DNA of 64,000 bases from Nitratireductor arenosus (GCF_009742725.1 NZ_WPHG01000002.1:310001-374000); one strand, 5' to 3'. Shown: positions 1 through 8,003, counted from the stretch's first letter. A program made the numbers and translations. The notes: generated from the letters alone by a model not told the origin.

Positions 1-169
1 CGGCGGGGATGCGGTCGGGATAATAATGGAGTTCGGCCGGCAGGCAGGTGAGTTCGAGATGTGTGAGGCCAAGCTGTTGTTTGACCGCAAGGATTTCGCG
101 GGCGATCATGCCACACCCGATCACCAGCATGCTTTGCGTCTGGGAAGATTGGGAGTGATGGCCCGTCAT
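1..169 (-). CDS. DUF1638 family protein, N-terminal part (cut by window edge)
   Basis: The reverse strand opens at ATG 169 and stays open to the window edge, about 56 residues. After a short polar leader it reads MLVIGCGMIAREILAVK, then LELTCLPAELHYYPDRIPA. This CG-x-IAREIL start followed by LPAxLHxxPxxI is the recognisable beginning of DUF1638. An internal Met at residue 14 is an alternative start. The family has no established reaction, but in alphaproteobacteria it commonly sits beside MttB-type methyltransferases and corrinoid proteins, which is the arrangement here: the corrinoid gene lies upstream on the same strand. The 176-base gap between them could carry an opposite-strand small ORF. 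Role in corrinoid methyl transfer is inferred from position only. Confidence 0.75.
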   Translation of the reverse strand, partial: MTGHHSQSSQTQSMLVIGCGMIAREILAVKQQLGLTHLELTCLPAELHYYPDRIPA

Positions 170-216
170 GTTACGATCCTGCTTCGGTTCATTCCACCTT
201 TGGGAAAGGCAACGCC

Positions 217-324
217 GTGACCAAGTTCATCGCCTCCTTGACCGTCCTGCTGACGCTGGTCGGCGGCCTGGCCGTTTCCGGCTGCGCGACGCCTGGGCAA
301 TATGTCGACGGTGGCGGCGACTGA
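217..324 (+). CDS. putative 35-residue lipoprotein
   Basis: A GTG-started ORF of 35 codons begins with MTKFIASLTVLLTLVGG and continues LAVSGCATPGQ. That is a charged N-terminus, a hydrophobic stretch and a lipobox (VSGC) with the lipidated Cys near residue 23, leaving a mature tail of only about 13 residues. A purine-rich GGGAAAGG lies about 8 bases before the GTG. Very short lipoproteins of this design are common in Gram-negative bacteria and easily missed by gene finders. It is on the strand opposite to its neighbours and sits between the DUF1638 and corrinoid genes. Its function is unknown, and chance cannot be excluded at this length. Confidence 0.45.
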   Translation: MTKFIASLTVLLTLVGGLAVSGCATPGQYVDGGGD

Positions 325-345
325 CCGGCGCCGTATCCGCGCGGG

Positions 346-1044
346 TCAGGCCGAGGCGCGGATATTGTGCTTGCGCTTGATCATATCCTTGGCCGTTTCG
401 ACCGTCACCGCGGCGTCGCGGCAATAGGCGTCGGCGCCGACCGCCTTGCCGAAATCCTCGTTGAGTGGCGCGCCGCCCACCAGAACGATGAAATCGTCGC
501 GAATGCCTTTTTCCTTCATCGCGTCGATCACGACCTTCATGTAAGGCATGGTGGTGGTCAAAAGCGCCGACATGCCGAGAATGTCCGGCTTTTCGGTTTC
601 CAGCGCCTCGAGATATTTTTCCACCGGATTGTTGATGCCGAGATCGACCACGTCGAACCCGGCGCCTTCCATCATCATGCCGACGAGGTTCTTGCCGATG
701 TCGTGGATGTCGCCCTTGACGGTGCCGATCACCATCTTGCCCTGCTTGGGCGCGCCGGTGGCGGCAAGCAGCGGGCGCAGGATGAACATGCCGGCCTTCA
801 TCGCGTTGGCCGATAACAGGACCTCCGGTACGAACAGGATCCCGTCGCGGAAATCCTCGCCGACGATGCGCATGCCTTCAACCAGTGCCTCGGTGAGCAC
901 CTTGTAGGGCAGCCAGCCGCGATCGAGAAGGATACGGGTTCCTTCCTCGATCTCCTCCTTCAGACCGTCATAAAGGTCGTCGTGCATCTGCTGCACGAGC
1001 TCGTCGTCGTCGAGTTCGGAGAGGATGATTTCATCATCGGACAT
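346..1044 (-). CDS. corrinoid (cobalamin-binding) methyl-carrier protein, MtbC/MttC-like
   Basis: 232 residues from the ATG at 1044, a normal size for the methylamine corrinoid proteins. The N-terminal 85 or so residues are the helical cap (DDDELVQQMHDDLYDGLKEEIE). A Rossmann-like B12 domain follows with the cobalt-ligand motif GDIHDIGKNLV (the His is the lower axial ligand), then SALLTTTMPYMK and VLVGGAPL, which line the cofactor pocket. Such proteins accept a methyl group from an MttB-type enzyme on Co(I) and hand it to a second methyltransferase, usually towards tetrahydrofolate. It is divergent from mttB copy 1 across a shared 273-base region, so the two are very likely partners. A GTG further upstream would add 16 residues without family support. 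Confidence 0.93.
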   Translation of the reverse strand: MSDDEIILSELDDDELVQQMHDDLYDGLKEEIEEGTRILLDRGWLPYKVLTEALVEGMRIVGEDFRDGILFVPEVLLSANAMKAGMFILRPLLAATGAPKQGKMVIGTVKGDIHDIGKNLVGMMMEGAGFDVVDLGINNPVEKYLEALETEKPDILGMSALLTTTMPYMKVVIDAMKEKGIRDDFIVLVGGAPLNEDFGKAVGADAYCRDAAVTVETAKDMIKRKHNIRASA

Positions 1045-1181
1045 CGGCGCCTCCCAAAGGTGCGAACCGGCAATGACAGGCGACCGGCACACCCATCATG
1101 TGTATTCGCCATGGCCGGCCGACGCATAGCCGAATTGCGACGTTCGCCAATACGAAAGCGACTGAATTTTTTACCGCTTTC

Positions 1182-1199
1182 CTGTCGATTTTGCGACAG
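1182..1199. promoter_or_regulatory. inverted repeat in the corrinoid/mttB divergent promoter
   Basis: CTGTCG-ATTTTG-CGACAG is a perfect 6-base inverted repeat with a 6-base spacer, lying between the divergent corrinoid gene (start 1044) and mttB copy 1 (start 1318). The spacing and position suit a dimeric regulator controlling both genes. The binding protein is unknown, and no exact second copy was seen upstream of the other mttB gene. Confidence 0.45.
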
Positions 1200-1317
1200 C
1201 ACTTGGCGTTTGCGGGACGGTTTGGCCAAGGCCGATGAATACGATCCGCTCAAGGGGCCGGATCCGCCGCGCAAGTCAGCGTCGGCCGGCCCGCAACCAC
1301 TTTCGGGAAGACAGTCG

Positions 1318-2892
1318 ATGGTCGAGAATCTGGCAGTCGAGCAGGAAGCCGGCGCATCACGGCGCGCCCGCGGTGATCGCGGCGGCGCGGCGGCGCGCAG
1401 GGCGGCGCGTTCCGGCGGCGGGCCCGGTGCCCAGCAGGCCTTCATCCACCGCAAAATCCGGCCCTACGAGGTGCTGGACGAGGAAGGACTGGCGCTGATC
1501 GAGGCCAATGCCGACCAGGTGCTGGAAGAGATCGGCATCGAGTTCCGCGACGACGCCGAGGCGCTGCAGTTATGGCGGGAGGCCGGCGCCGAGGTGAAGG
1601 GCGAGCGCGTGCATTTTCCCAAAGGACTGTGCCGCTCGCTTTTGAAGAGCGCGCCGTCCGTGTTCACCCAGCATGCCCGCAATCCGGAGCGCTCGGTCGA
1701 GATCGGCGGCGACGCGACCGTGTTCGCGCCCGTCTACGGCCCGCCTTTCGTGCGCGACCTCGACGGCAAGCGCCGCTATGCCACGATCGAGGATTTCCGC
1801 AATTTCGTGAAGCTCGCCTATCTCGCGCCGTCGATCCACCATTCCGGCGGCACGGTGTGCGAGCCGGTCGACGTGCCGGTCAACAAGCGCCATCTCGACA
1901 TGATACTGGCGCATATGACCTTGTCCGACAAACCCTTCATGGGCTCTGTGACCGCGCCGGAACGGGCGCAGGACACGGTCGAGATGTGCAAGATTCTGTT
2001 CGGGGCCGAGTTCGTCGACAACAACACCGTCGTCATCAATCTGATCAACGCCAATTCGCCGATGGTGTTCGACGAGACCATGCTGGGCGCTGCCAAGGTC
2101 TATGCCCGCAACAACCAGGCGACGATCATCACCCCCTTCATCCTGGCCGGAGCGATGAGCCCGGTGACGGTTGCCGGCACGCTGACCCAGGTGCTGGCCG
2201 AGGTGCTGGCGGGCGCGGCCTTCACCCAACTCGTGCGCCCGGGTGCGCCGGTGGTGTTCGGCACCTTCGCCTCGTCGATCTCGATGCAGTCCGGCGCGCC
2301 GACCTTCGGCACGCCGGAGCCTTCGCTGGTCTCCTACGGCGCGGCGCAATTGGCGCGCCGGCTCGGCCTGCCCTTCCGTACCGGCGGGTCGCTGTGCGCG
2401 TCCAAGGTGCCGGACGCGCAGGCGGCCTATGAAAGCGCCAACACGCTCAACGCGACGCTGCTTGCCGGCACCAATTTCGTGCTTCATTCTGCCGGCTGGC
2501 TCGAGGGAGGGCTGGCCTCCTGCTACGAAAAATTCGTCATGGACGTCGACCAGCTCGGCATGGCGCAAAAGCTCGCGACCGGGGTCGACCTGTCGGAGAA
2601 CGGCCAAGCCTTGGACGCGATCCGAGAGGTTGGACCGGGCAGCCACTATCTCGGCTGCGCGCACACCCAGGCCAATTTCCAGACCGCCTTCTACCGCTCC
2701 TCAATCGCCGACAACAACTCCTTCGAGCAATGGCAGGCCGAGGGTGAAAAGACCGCACCGCAGCGCGCCAACGGGCTTGCCCGGCGCTGGCTGGACAGCT
2801 ACGAGGCGCCGGGTCTCGATCAGGGTATCGCTGACGGGTTGAACGATTTCGTGGCCAAGAAGAAGGAGTCGATGCCCGACGCCTTCACGTGA
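1318..2892 (+). CDS. trimethylamine methyltransferase (MttB) superfamily protein, non-pyrrolysine, copy 1
   Basis: 524 residues from ATG 1318, about the usual MttB length. The frame is open far upstream (to about 982), but the family alignment starts near residue 40 after a basic, low-complexity leader. Conserved blocks include AFIHRKIRPYEVLDEE, the barrel strands around INLINANSP, the region FILAGAMSPVTVAGTL, SGAPTFGTPE and the C-terminal AGWLEGGL and GSHYLG. MttB from methanogens has an in-frame amber codon read as pyrrolysine. Here there is none, so this belongs with the glycine-betaine-type (MtgB-like) methyltransferases that move a methyl group from a quaternary amine to a corrinoid protein. 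The partner is the divergent corrinoid gene. The exact substrate (glycine betaine, proline betaine, carnitine or other) cannot be read from sequence. Confidence 0.9.
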   Translation: MVENLAVEQEAGASRRARGDRGGAAARRAARSGGGPGAQQAFIHRKIRPYEVLDEEGLALIEANADQVLEEIGIEFRDDAEALQLWREAGAEVKGERVHFPKGLCRSLLKSAPSVFTQHARNPERSVEIGGDATVFAPVYGPPFVRDLDGKRRYATIEDFRNFVKLAYLAPSIHHSGGTVCEPVDVPVNKRHLDMILAHMTLSDKPFMGSVTAPERAQDTVEMCKILFGAEFVDNNTVVINLINANSPMVFDETMLGAAKVYARNNQATIITPFILAGAMSPVTVAGTLTQVLAEVLAGAAFTQLVRPGAPVVFGTFASSISMQSGAPTFGTPEPSLVSYGAAQLARRLGLPFRTGGSLCASKVPDAQAAYESANTLNATLLAGTNFVLHSAGWLEGGLASCYEKFVMDVDQLGMAQKLATGVDLSENGQALDAIREVGPGSHYLGCAHTQANFQTAFYRSSIADNNSFEQWQAEGEKTAPQRANGLARRWLDSYEAPGLDQGIADGLNDFVAKKKESMPDAFT

Positions 2893-3043
2893 AAGAAGCC
2901 CGAGGACGGCCGGGCTAAAGTGGCCGACATCATCCACAAGGAAGTCTGGCGCTCCGCCATCAAGGGGCCGGACGGAGGGTAGGCGTGCGCGCGAAGCGGC
3001 CGGTACGGGAGCTGTTGCCGGGCATTGCTGTGCGCGTGCGGTG

Positions 3044-3742
3044 ATGGCTGCCGCGACAATGCCCGAAAATCTGGCGGACGCGCTTGCCGCGCATGGGCTG
3101 ATGGCGCGCGGCGGCTTCGTCTTCGACGATGACGAGGCGGCGCCGGCCGGGCCATCGGGTGCCGCCGCGGGAGCTGTGGTGCTGGTCGGCCATGCCGGTT
3201 CGACCATCTGGCCGCATTTTTCGCGCTGGCTCGCCGACCAGCCGGCAAATCTGGCCGATCCGCTCGATTGCTGGTCGCGCGAAACGATCGGCGCCATCGC
3301 CGGCAGGTTTACGGCGCGGGCGGTGTTTCCGTTCGAAAAGCCCTTTCTGCCGTTCCAGCGCTGGGCGATGCGCGCCGAGGGGCTGAAGCCGTCGCCGCTC
3401 GGCATCCTGATCCATCCCGAATACGGGCTGTGGCACGCCTATCGCGGGGCGCTGCTGTTTGAGACGCAGGTGGCGGAGGCTCGTCCTCATGCGCTGAGTC
3501 ACGCCTGTGATGCATGTGCCGAAAAACCCTGTCTTTTCGTCTGTCCGGCCGATGCGGTTTCGTCGGTCCGGCACGACCACGCCGCCTGTCTTGCCCATCT
3601 GCGCTCCGGCCGGGGCGGCGCCTGCATGGGCGGCGGCTGCCTGGCACGCCTTGCCTGTCCGGTCGGGGCCGGCTGGCGTTATGACGACGCCCAGCAGACT
3701 TTCCACATGCGTACATTTGCGGGCGCGCCGGTCGATCGATAA
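3044..3742 (+). CDS. ferredoxin-like iron-sulfur protein of the MttB neighbourhood
   Basis: About 232 residues. The N-terminal half carries FPFEKPFLPFQRWA and HPEYGLWHAYRGAL, reminiscent of the B12-binding/QueG-like iron-sulfur proteins. The C-terminal third is Cys-rich: CDACAEKPCLFVCPADAV resembles a 4Fe-4S ferredoxin motif, followed by more cysteines (ACLAHL, GACMGGGCLARLACP). It follows mttB copy 1 on the same strand after about 150 bases. A plausible role is electron delivery to re-reduce inactive Co(II) corrinoid, since no RamA-type activator is visible in the window; that is inference. The start is uncertain: GTG 3041, ATG 3044 and ATG 3059 all lack a strong ribosome-binding site. Confidence 0.7.
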   Translation: MAAATMPENLADALAAHGLMARGGFVFDDDEAAPAGPSGAAAGAVVLVGHAGSTIWPHFSRWLADQPANLADPLDCWSRETIGAIAGRFTARAVFPFEKPFLPFQRWAMRAEGLKPSPLGILIHPEYGLWHAYRGALLFETQVAEARPHALSHACDACAEKPCLFVCPADAVSSVRHDHAACLAHLRSGRGGACMGGGCLARLACPVGAGWRYDDAQQTFHMRTFAGAPVDR

Positions 3743-3774
3743 GACCGGCCGCATAGCGCGCGGCCGGCGTGGCG

Positions 3775-5532
3775 CTACCGCGGCAGGCCGGCCTTTTTCA
3801 ACCCGTCGACGAAGCGGGTCCAATCCGACGGATCCTTGTAGGGCAGGACCCGTTCCTTCTGCTCCAGCGAATAATGCGGATTGACCTCGAACACTTCGTC
3901 CCACAGCCGGCGCGCATCGTCGGCGCGGCCGAGATGGCCGTAGGCGGCGGCGAGCATGGTGCGGGAGAGATCGGTGTTCGGTTGTCTAAGGATGCGCTCG
4001 CGCAGATACCGCGCCGCCGTTTCGTAGTCGCCCTTCATAAAATAGGCGTGGCCGAGGAAATGCAGCCACATGTCTGGATAAAGCGGGTCGAGACGGATCG
4101 CTTTTTCCAGGTTTTCGACCGCGGCGTCGGCGTCGTGCATATAGACCAGCATGTTGCCGCGAGTGGCCAGCAGTTCCGCGTCGTTGGGTGCCAGCGCCGT
4201 TGCGCGGCCCAGTTCCGTGCAGGCCTCGTCGAGACGGCGCTTCCACAACAGCGCGACTGCGTATGCGCGGCTCGCAAGAGGATCGTTCGTATCGAGATCG
4301 ACCGCCTTTTGAGCCATCTCAAGCCCGTAGTCGAGCGATGCATCCGGATCGGGCGGCCAAGCGTTGGTGTAGGCCATGATGTGGGCGAAGGCGAGGCCGA
4401 CATGGGGCGCCACGAAGCGGGGGTCCATCGCGCGCGCGCGCTCGAACATGGCTACCGCTTCTTCCATATTGGCGTGGTCGACACCGGCCATGAGCTTTTC
4501 GCGGCCACGCAAGGCCAGGTCGTAAGCCTCGACATTCGCGGACGGGGTGGTGCCGAGCCGGTCCTTCTCGCCGAGGTCGAGCCTGACCTTCAACTCGTCG
4601 ACGATCGCCAGGGTGATCTCGTCCTGGATGGCGAAAATATCCTCCAGAACGCGGTCGTAGCGCTCGGCCCAGACATGGCCGCCGGTTGCGCCGTCGATCA
4701 GCTGCGCCGTCACCCGGACGCGGTTGCCGGCCTTGCGCACCGAACCTTCCAGAACGTGGCGCACGCCGAGTTCGCGCGCCACCTGCTTCACGTCGACGGC
4801 GCGGCCCTTGTAGGTGAAGGACGAGTTGCGGGCGATCACCATCAGCCGGGAAATTTTAGACAGATCGGTGATGATGTCCTCGGTGATGCCGTCGGAGAAA
4901 TAATCCTGCTCGGCATCGCCGCTCATATTGTCGAACGGCAAAACGGCGATCGACGGCGCGCCGGCGATCACAAGGCGCCCGTCATCGCCGGCGTCGAGGG
5001 CGAGGCCTTTCGGGTTGACCGCATAGGTGCGCACCGGTTCGGCGATGTTCTTGACCTCGCGCAGACCGCGGTCCTCGAAATCGAGATCGAGCTTGTGGCG
5101 GACCTGATCGTAAACCGAGGCGGAAATGCAGATGCCGCCCGGCCGGGCGATGCCCTCGATCCTGGCGGCGACGTTGACGCCGTCGCCGAGCAGGTCGTCG
5201 CCCTCGACCACCACGTCGCCGAGATTGATGCCGATGCGCAGGCGCATCGGCTCGGCCTCGGCTCCGGAGGTTTCGGCGGCGATCGCATCCTGGACGTCGA
5301 CGGCGTACTGGACCGCGTCGACCGCGCTCGGGAATTCGGCCAGCAAGCCGTCGCCGGTCGATTTGACCAGCCGACCGCCATATTCGGCGAGCCTGGGATC
5401 GAGCAGATCCTTGCGCAGATGCATCAGTCGCGACAGCGTTGTCGCCTCGTCGGCGCGTATCATCCGGCTATATCCGACGACATCGGCAACCAGGATGGCG
5501 GCTAGCCGGCGCTGCACGCGGTGCTGGCTCAC
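3775..5532 (-). CDS. class III adenylate/guanylate cyclase with TolB-like and TPR domains
   Basis: 585 residues from a GTG at 5532 (reads VSQHRVQRRLAAILVADVVG), preceded by GGAAAGG at good spacing. This start matches the family better than the 68-residue-longer frame. Residues 10-175 are a class III cyclase domain with both metal aspartates in place (VADVVGYSRM, STGDGLLAEF) and GDGVNVAARIEG carrying the catalytic Asn and Arg. Residues about 195-310 are the TolB N-terminal-like module (SIAVLPFDNMSGDAEQDYFS ending in the HVWAERYD region). The rest is tetratricopeptide-like helices. Rhizobia carry many such proteins, which make cAMP in response to unknown inputs; with no membrane segment this one is cytoplasmic. 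It converges with the ferredoxin-like gene and is unrelated to it by function. Confidence 0.9.
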   Translation of the reverse strand: MSQHRVQRRLAAILVADVVGYSRMIRADEATTLSRLMHLRKDLLDPRLAEYGGRLVKSTGDGLLAEFPSAVDAVQYAVDVQDAIAAETSGAEAEPMRLRIGINLGDVVVEGDDLLGDGVNVAARIEGIARPGGICISASVYDQVRHKLDLDFEDRGLREVKNIAEPVRTYAVNPKGLALDAGDDGRLVIAGAPSIAVLPFDNMSGDAEQDYFSDGITEDIITDLSKISRLMVIARNSSFTYKGRAVDVKQVARELGVRHVLEGSVRKAGNRVRVTAQLIDGATGGHVWAERYDRVLEDIFAIQDEITLAIVDELKVRLDLGEKDRLGTTPSANVEAYDLALRGREKLMAGVDHANMEEAVAMFERARAMDPRFVAPHVGLAFAHIMAYTNAWPPDPDASLDYGLEMAQKAVDLDTNDPLASRAYAVALLWKRRLDEACTELGRATALAPNDAELLATRGNMLVYMHDADAAVENLEKAIRLDPLYPDMWLHFLGHAYFMKGDYETAARYLRERILRQPNTDLSRTMLAAAYGHLGRADDARRLWDEVFEVNPHYSLEQKERVLPYKDPSDWTRFVDGLKKAGLPR

Positions 5533-5729
5533 GGGGTGGGCCTTTCCATGGCTTGCGATTCTGTCCAAAATTATCGGGCGCTCCAGGCAAAGTCCATTGG
5601 CCGAACGGGCAGGCGGGGCCGTGATGCCAGACCGATCGCGGGGCCGCGACGGCGTTTGGGGATTGGCCGCGGGGGTGTCGCCTATGTGGTCGTGGCGAAC
5701 AGGTTTCACAAGGGCGGAGGACAGAGCTG

Positions 5730-6278
5730 GTGACATCGAGCGAACGCGAGCGGATGCAGTCGGGTGATTGGTATCGCTGCGTCGATCCGGAACTGGACGA
5801 CCTGCGCGCGGCGGCGCGGGCCGCCGTGCATGCGCACAACACCGCCCATCCCGGCGTGCGCGGGGCGCTGGCGCCGGCGCTCGGCGCGCTTTTCGGGCGG
5901 CTGGGCGACAATGTCATGATCGAGGCGCCGTTCCACTGCGCCTACGGGCTCAACCTGTTCATCGGCGACCGCGTCTATTTCAACACGGGCTGCGTGATCC
6001 TCGACACGGCGCGGGTCACGATCGGCGCCGGTACGATGTTCGGCCCGTCGGTCCATATTTATTGCGCCGACCACCACCGCGACCCGGTTCTGCGCGGGCA
6101 GGGCCTGGAACGGGCACTGCCGGTCGGGATCGGCAGCGATGTCTGGGTCGGCGGCGGGGCGATCATCCTGCCCGGCGTGACGATCGGCGACGGCGCGATC
6201 GTCGGCGCCGGCGCGGTGGTGACCGGCGATGTCGCGGCCGGCGTCACGGTCGCGGGCAATCCGGCGCGGCCGCGCTGA
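5730..6278 (+). CDS. maltose/galactoside O-acetyltransferase family protein
   Basis: 182 residues from GTG 5730, with GGCGGAGG about 9 bases upstream. It is a left-handed beta-helix (hexapeptide repeat) acetyltransferase: MQSGDWYRCVDPELDDLR is the family's N-terminal Mac domain, and IYCADHHRDP holds the usual catalytic His. Rows of GxxxxIGxGA-type repeats run through PGVTIGDGAIVGAGAVVTGD to the terminal GNPARPR. Enzymes of this group acetylate sugars from acetyl-CoA in the cytoplasm, and the natural substrate is often unclear. The last 35 bases overlap the end of the convergent DUF1772 gene. Confidence 0.88.
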   Translation: MTSSERERMQSGDWYRCVDPELDDLRAAARAAVHAHNTAHPGVRGALAPALGALFGRLGDNVMIEAPFHCAYGLNLFIGDRVYFNTGCVILDTARVTIGAGTMFGPSVHIYCADHHRDPVLRGQGLERALPVGIGSDVWVGGGAIILPGVTIGDGAIVGAGAVVTGDVAAGVTVAGNPARPR

Positions 6279-6819
6279 CGGGTTTCGACCGCGGGGCGCG
6301 CGTTGACGTCCTGGCTTTTGCCGCGTTCGTCTCGCTTGCGTGTCCGGCGAGGACGATCAGCATGGCCAGGAGACAAAAACCGGCCCGCGCCGTGTTCCAG
6401 CCTGTCCAGGACGCGGAATAGGACTGCCAGGTGTCGGCCGCCGGCATCTCGCCGCCGACATGCGGGAAGGCGGCAAGCGCCTCGTTCAGCGGCACATTGA
6501 CGAGAACGGTCGGCGCCATCGCGCCGGCCAGATAGACCAGCGCGGCCAGGGCGGCTGAAAGCGCTGTCATTCCAACCCCCGCGCGCCAGTACAGGGCCGC
6601 GGCGGCGGCCGTCACGACGGGCGTCAGGAAGAAGCTTGCGAAAAACACCGGATTGCGGATGGCGCGGTTGATTTCCTGCATCGCCTCGATTGCCGCGGCC
6701 GGGCGCGCCGCGTCGAGCCCCGGCATGACGCTGACGGAAAAGGCGTAGAAAAAGCCGGCCATCGTCCCGTTCAACAATGTGGCGAGGACGAGGGCGGTCT
6801 TCGCACTGGTCTCGCTCAT
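6244..6819 (-). CDS. DUF1772 (anthrone oxygenase-like) membrane protein
   Basis: 191 residues from ATG 6819, translationally coupled to the preceding membrane gene by an ATGA overlap. It begins MSETSAKTALVLATLLNG and has the DUF1772 pattern: first transmembrane segment, GFFYAFSVSVMPGL, a conserved AMQEINRAIRNPVFF stretch, three more membrane segments and the motif FPHVGGEMPAAD. The bacterial family is of unknown function; fungal relatives include anthrone oxygenases. The tail after residue 165 is hydrophilic and low in complexity, and overlaps the convergent acetyltransferase gene. Together with the upstream gene it forms a two-gene unit opposite a TetR regulator, which suggests inducible expression. 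Confidence 0.8.
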   Translation of the reverse strand: MSETSAKTALVLATLLNGTMAGFFYAFSVSVMPGLDAARPAAAIEAMQEINRAIRNPVFFASFFLTPVVTAAAAALYWRAGVGMTALSAALAALVYLAGAMAPTVLVNVPLNEALAAFPHVGGEMPAADTWQSYSASWTGWNTARAGFCLLAMLIVLAGHASETNAAKARTSTRAPRSKPVSAAAPDCPRP

Positions 6820-7205
6820 GGCCGCTCGCTCCGGCCGCCGCGGCGCAGGGCGGTGCCCAATCGGATCGCGATGACGGCGACGGCGATCTCGGCCGCGAGC
6901 ACGGCGGGCCAGATCTTCGCGATCGACGGATCGACCCATTTTTGCGGACCGAAGGAGACAAGCGCCAGAAGGGCCGCCAGGAGAGCGAGAGCGGAGCCGG
7001 CGCGGCAGCGTTCGTCGGTTAGCAACAGGGCGGCCAGCGCCGCCGAAATCGCCACGGCGAGAAACGGCGCCATGCCGAACAGCACGATTTCGGCGGGCGG
7101 ATGCGGCGGCGTGCGGGCGAACAAGGCCCAAAGCATTACCGTTTGCAGGGTGATCAAGACGGCGAGCGCGGCGCGTGTCGGGGTGGCGGAAGCGTCGATC
7201 GGCAT
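6816..7205 (-). CDS. four-segment membrane protein of unknown function
   Basis: 129 residues from ATG 7205, with AAGGAG at ideal distance. Four hydrophobic segments fill nearly the whole chain (AALAVLITLQTVMLWALF, IVLFGMAPFLAVAISAAL, a third around LALLAALLALVSF, and a fourth around IWPAVLAAEIAVAVIAI), ending in a basic tail. I do not recognise a named family. It is first in a two-gene unit with the DUF1772 protein and is divergent from a tetR gene 77 bases away, so it is probably under that repressor. Confidence 0.75.
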   Translation of the reverse strand: MPIDASATPTRAALAVLITLQTVMLWALFARTPPHPPAEIVLFGMAPFLAVAISAALAALLLTDERCRAGSALALLAALLALVSFGPQKWVDPSIAKIWPAVLAAEIAVAVIAIRLGTALRRGGRSERP

Positions 7206-7219
7206 GGGAACTCCTTTTT

Positions 7220-7265
7220 CCGTATAGACGTGTACGATTTGACAAAGGCGTATTCCCATGTACGG
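7220..7265. promoter_or_regulatory. twin operator between tetR and the membrane gene pair
   Basis: Two facing 17-base elements lie in the 77-base divergent region. Site 1 (7220-7236) reads CCGTATAGACGTGTACG. The reverse complement of site 2 (7249-7265) reads CCGTACATGGGAATACG. They share CCGTA-x-A at one end and TACG at the other. A TTGACA (7239-7244) between them is a plausible -35 for the tetR direction, with a weak -10 near 7262-7270. Position and symmetry fit autoregulation by the adjacent TetR protein together with control of the membrane pair. Confidence 0.6.
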
Positions 7266-7282
7266 ATATTGTCAAGTCGGGC

Positions 7283-7912
7283 ATGGAGTGGAACGTGCGA
7301 ACGGAACGGCAGGAGGCGCGGCAGCGTGAGATCGAGGCGGCCGCCTACGAGGTGCTGGCCGAGAAGGGCTACAAGGCAACCTCGATGCTGGCGGTCGCCA
7401 AATGGGCGGCGGCATCGAACGAGACGCTTTATCGCTGGTACGGCAGCAAGCAGGCGCTGTTTGCCGCCCTGGTGGAGGCGAACGCGCGCGCCGTGCGCAA
7501 GCGGCTGAGCCGAAGCCTAGAGGACGGCGACGATGCCCTTGCCACGCTCGGGCGGATCGGGCCGCTGCTTGTCGAACTCGTCGCCGGCGACAGGGCGGTC
7601 GCGCTCAATCGTGCCGCCGTTGGCGATGTCGACGAGACCGCCACGCTCGGGCCGACGATTGCCGCCAGCGGCCGTGCGGCGGTCGTGCCATTGCTCGAAC
7701 GGCTGATGCAAAAGGCGATCGACGCCCGGGAATTGGTGGACACGGACGCGGCCGAGGCGGCGGAGATCTATGTCCGCCTGCTGATCGGCGACCTTCAGAT
7801 CCGTCGCGTGATCGGCGTGCTGCATGCCCCCTCGCGGCAGGAAGCGGAAACTCGCGCCGCGGCCGCGTTGGGGCTTTTTCTCCGGCTCTTCGGCCCATCG
7901 CCGCTACGCTGA
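7283..7912 (+). CDS. TetR/AcrR family transcriptional regulator
   Basis: 209 residues from ATG 7283; the frame extends 36 codons upstream but would then read through the operator region. The N-terminal domain is a standard TetR helix-turn-helix: RQREIEAAAYEVLAEKGYKATSM, then VAKWAAASNETLYRWYGSKQ, with the expected Y-x-x-F-x-x-K-like end. The C-terminal ligand domain (residues about 70-205) is helical and rich in Ala, and the ligand is unknown. It lies divergent to the membrane/DUF1772 pair with paired operator-like repeats between them, so it most likely represses both transcripts. Confidence 0.9.
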   Translation: MEWNVRTERQEARQREIEAAAYEVLAEKGYKATSMLAVAKWAAASNETLYRWYGSKQALFAALVEANARAVRKRLSRSLEDGDDALATLGRIGPLLVELVAGDRAVALNRAAVGDVDETATLGPTIAASGRAAVVPLLERLMQKAIDARELVDTDAAEAAEIYVRLLIGDLQIRRVIGVLHAPSRQEAETRAAAALGLFLRLFGPSPLR

Positions 7913-8003
7913 GGCGAGGGGATTTTCGTCCTTTCCGGAAATCCGGTCGGATTTTTTCGCGCCTGACCCAAGGAATGGCTGGATTGCATCGTCAAACGGA
8001 CAA

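Noticed and set aside
1318-2892. Pyrrolysine in MttB copy 1 or 2
   Set aside because: No in-frame TAG in either gene and no pyl genes in the window; both stop with TGA.
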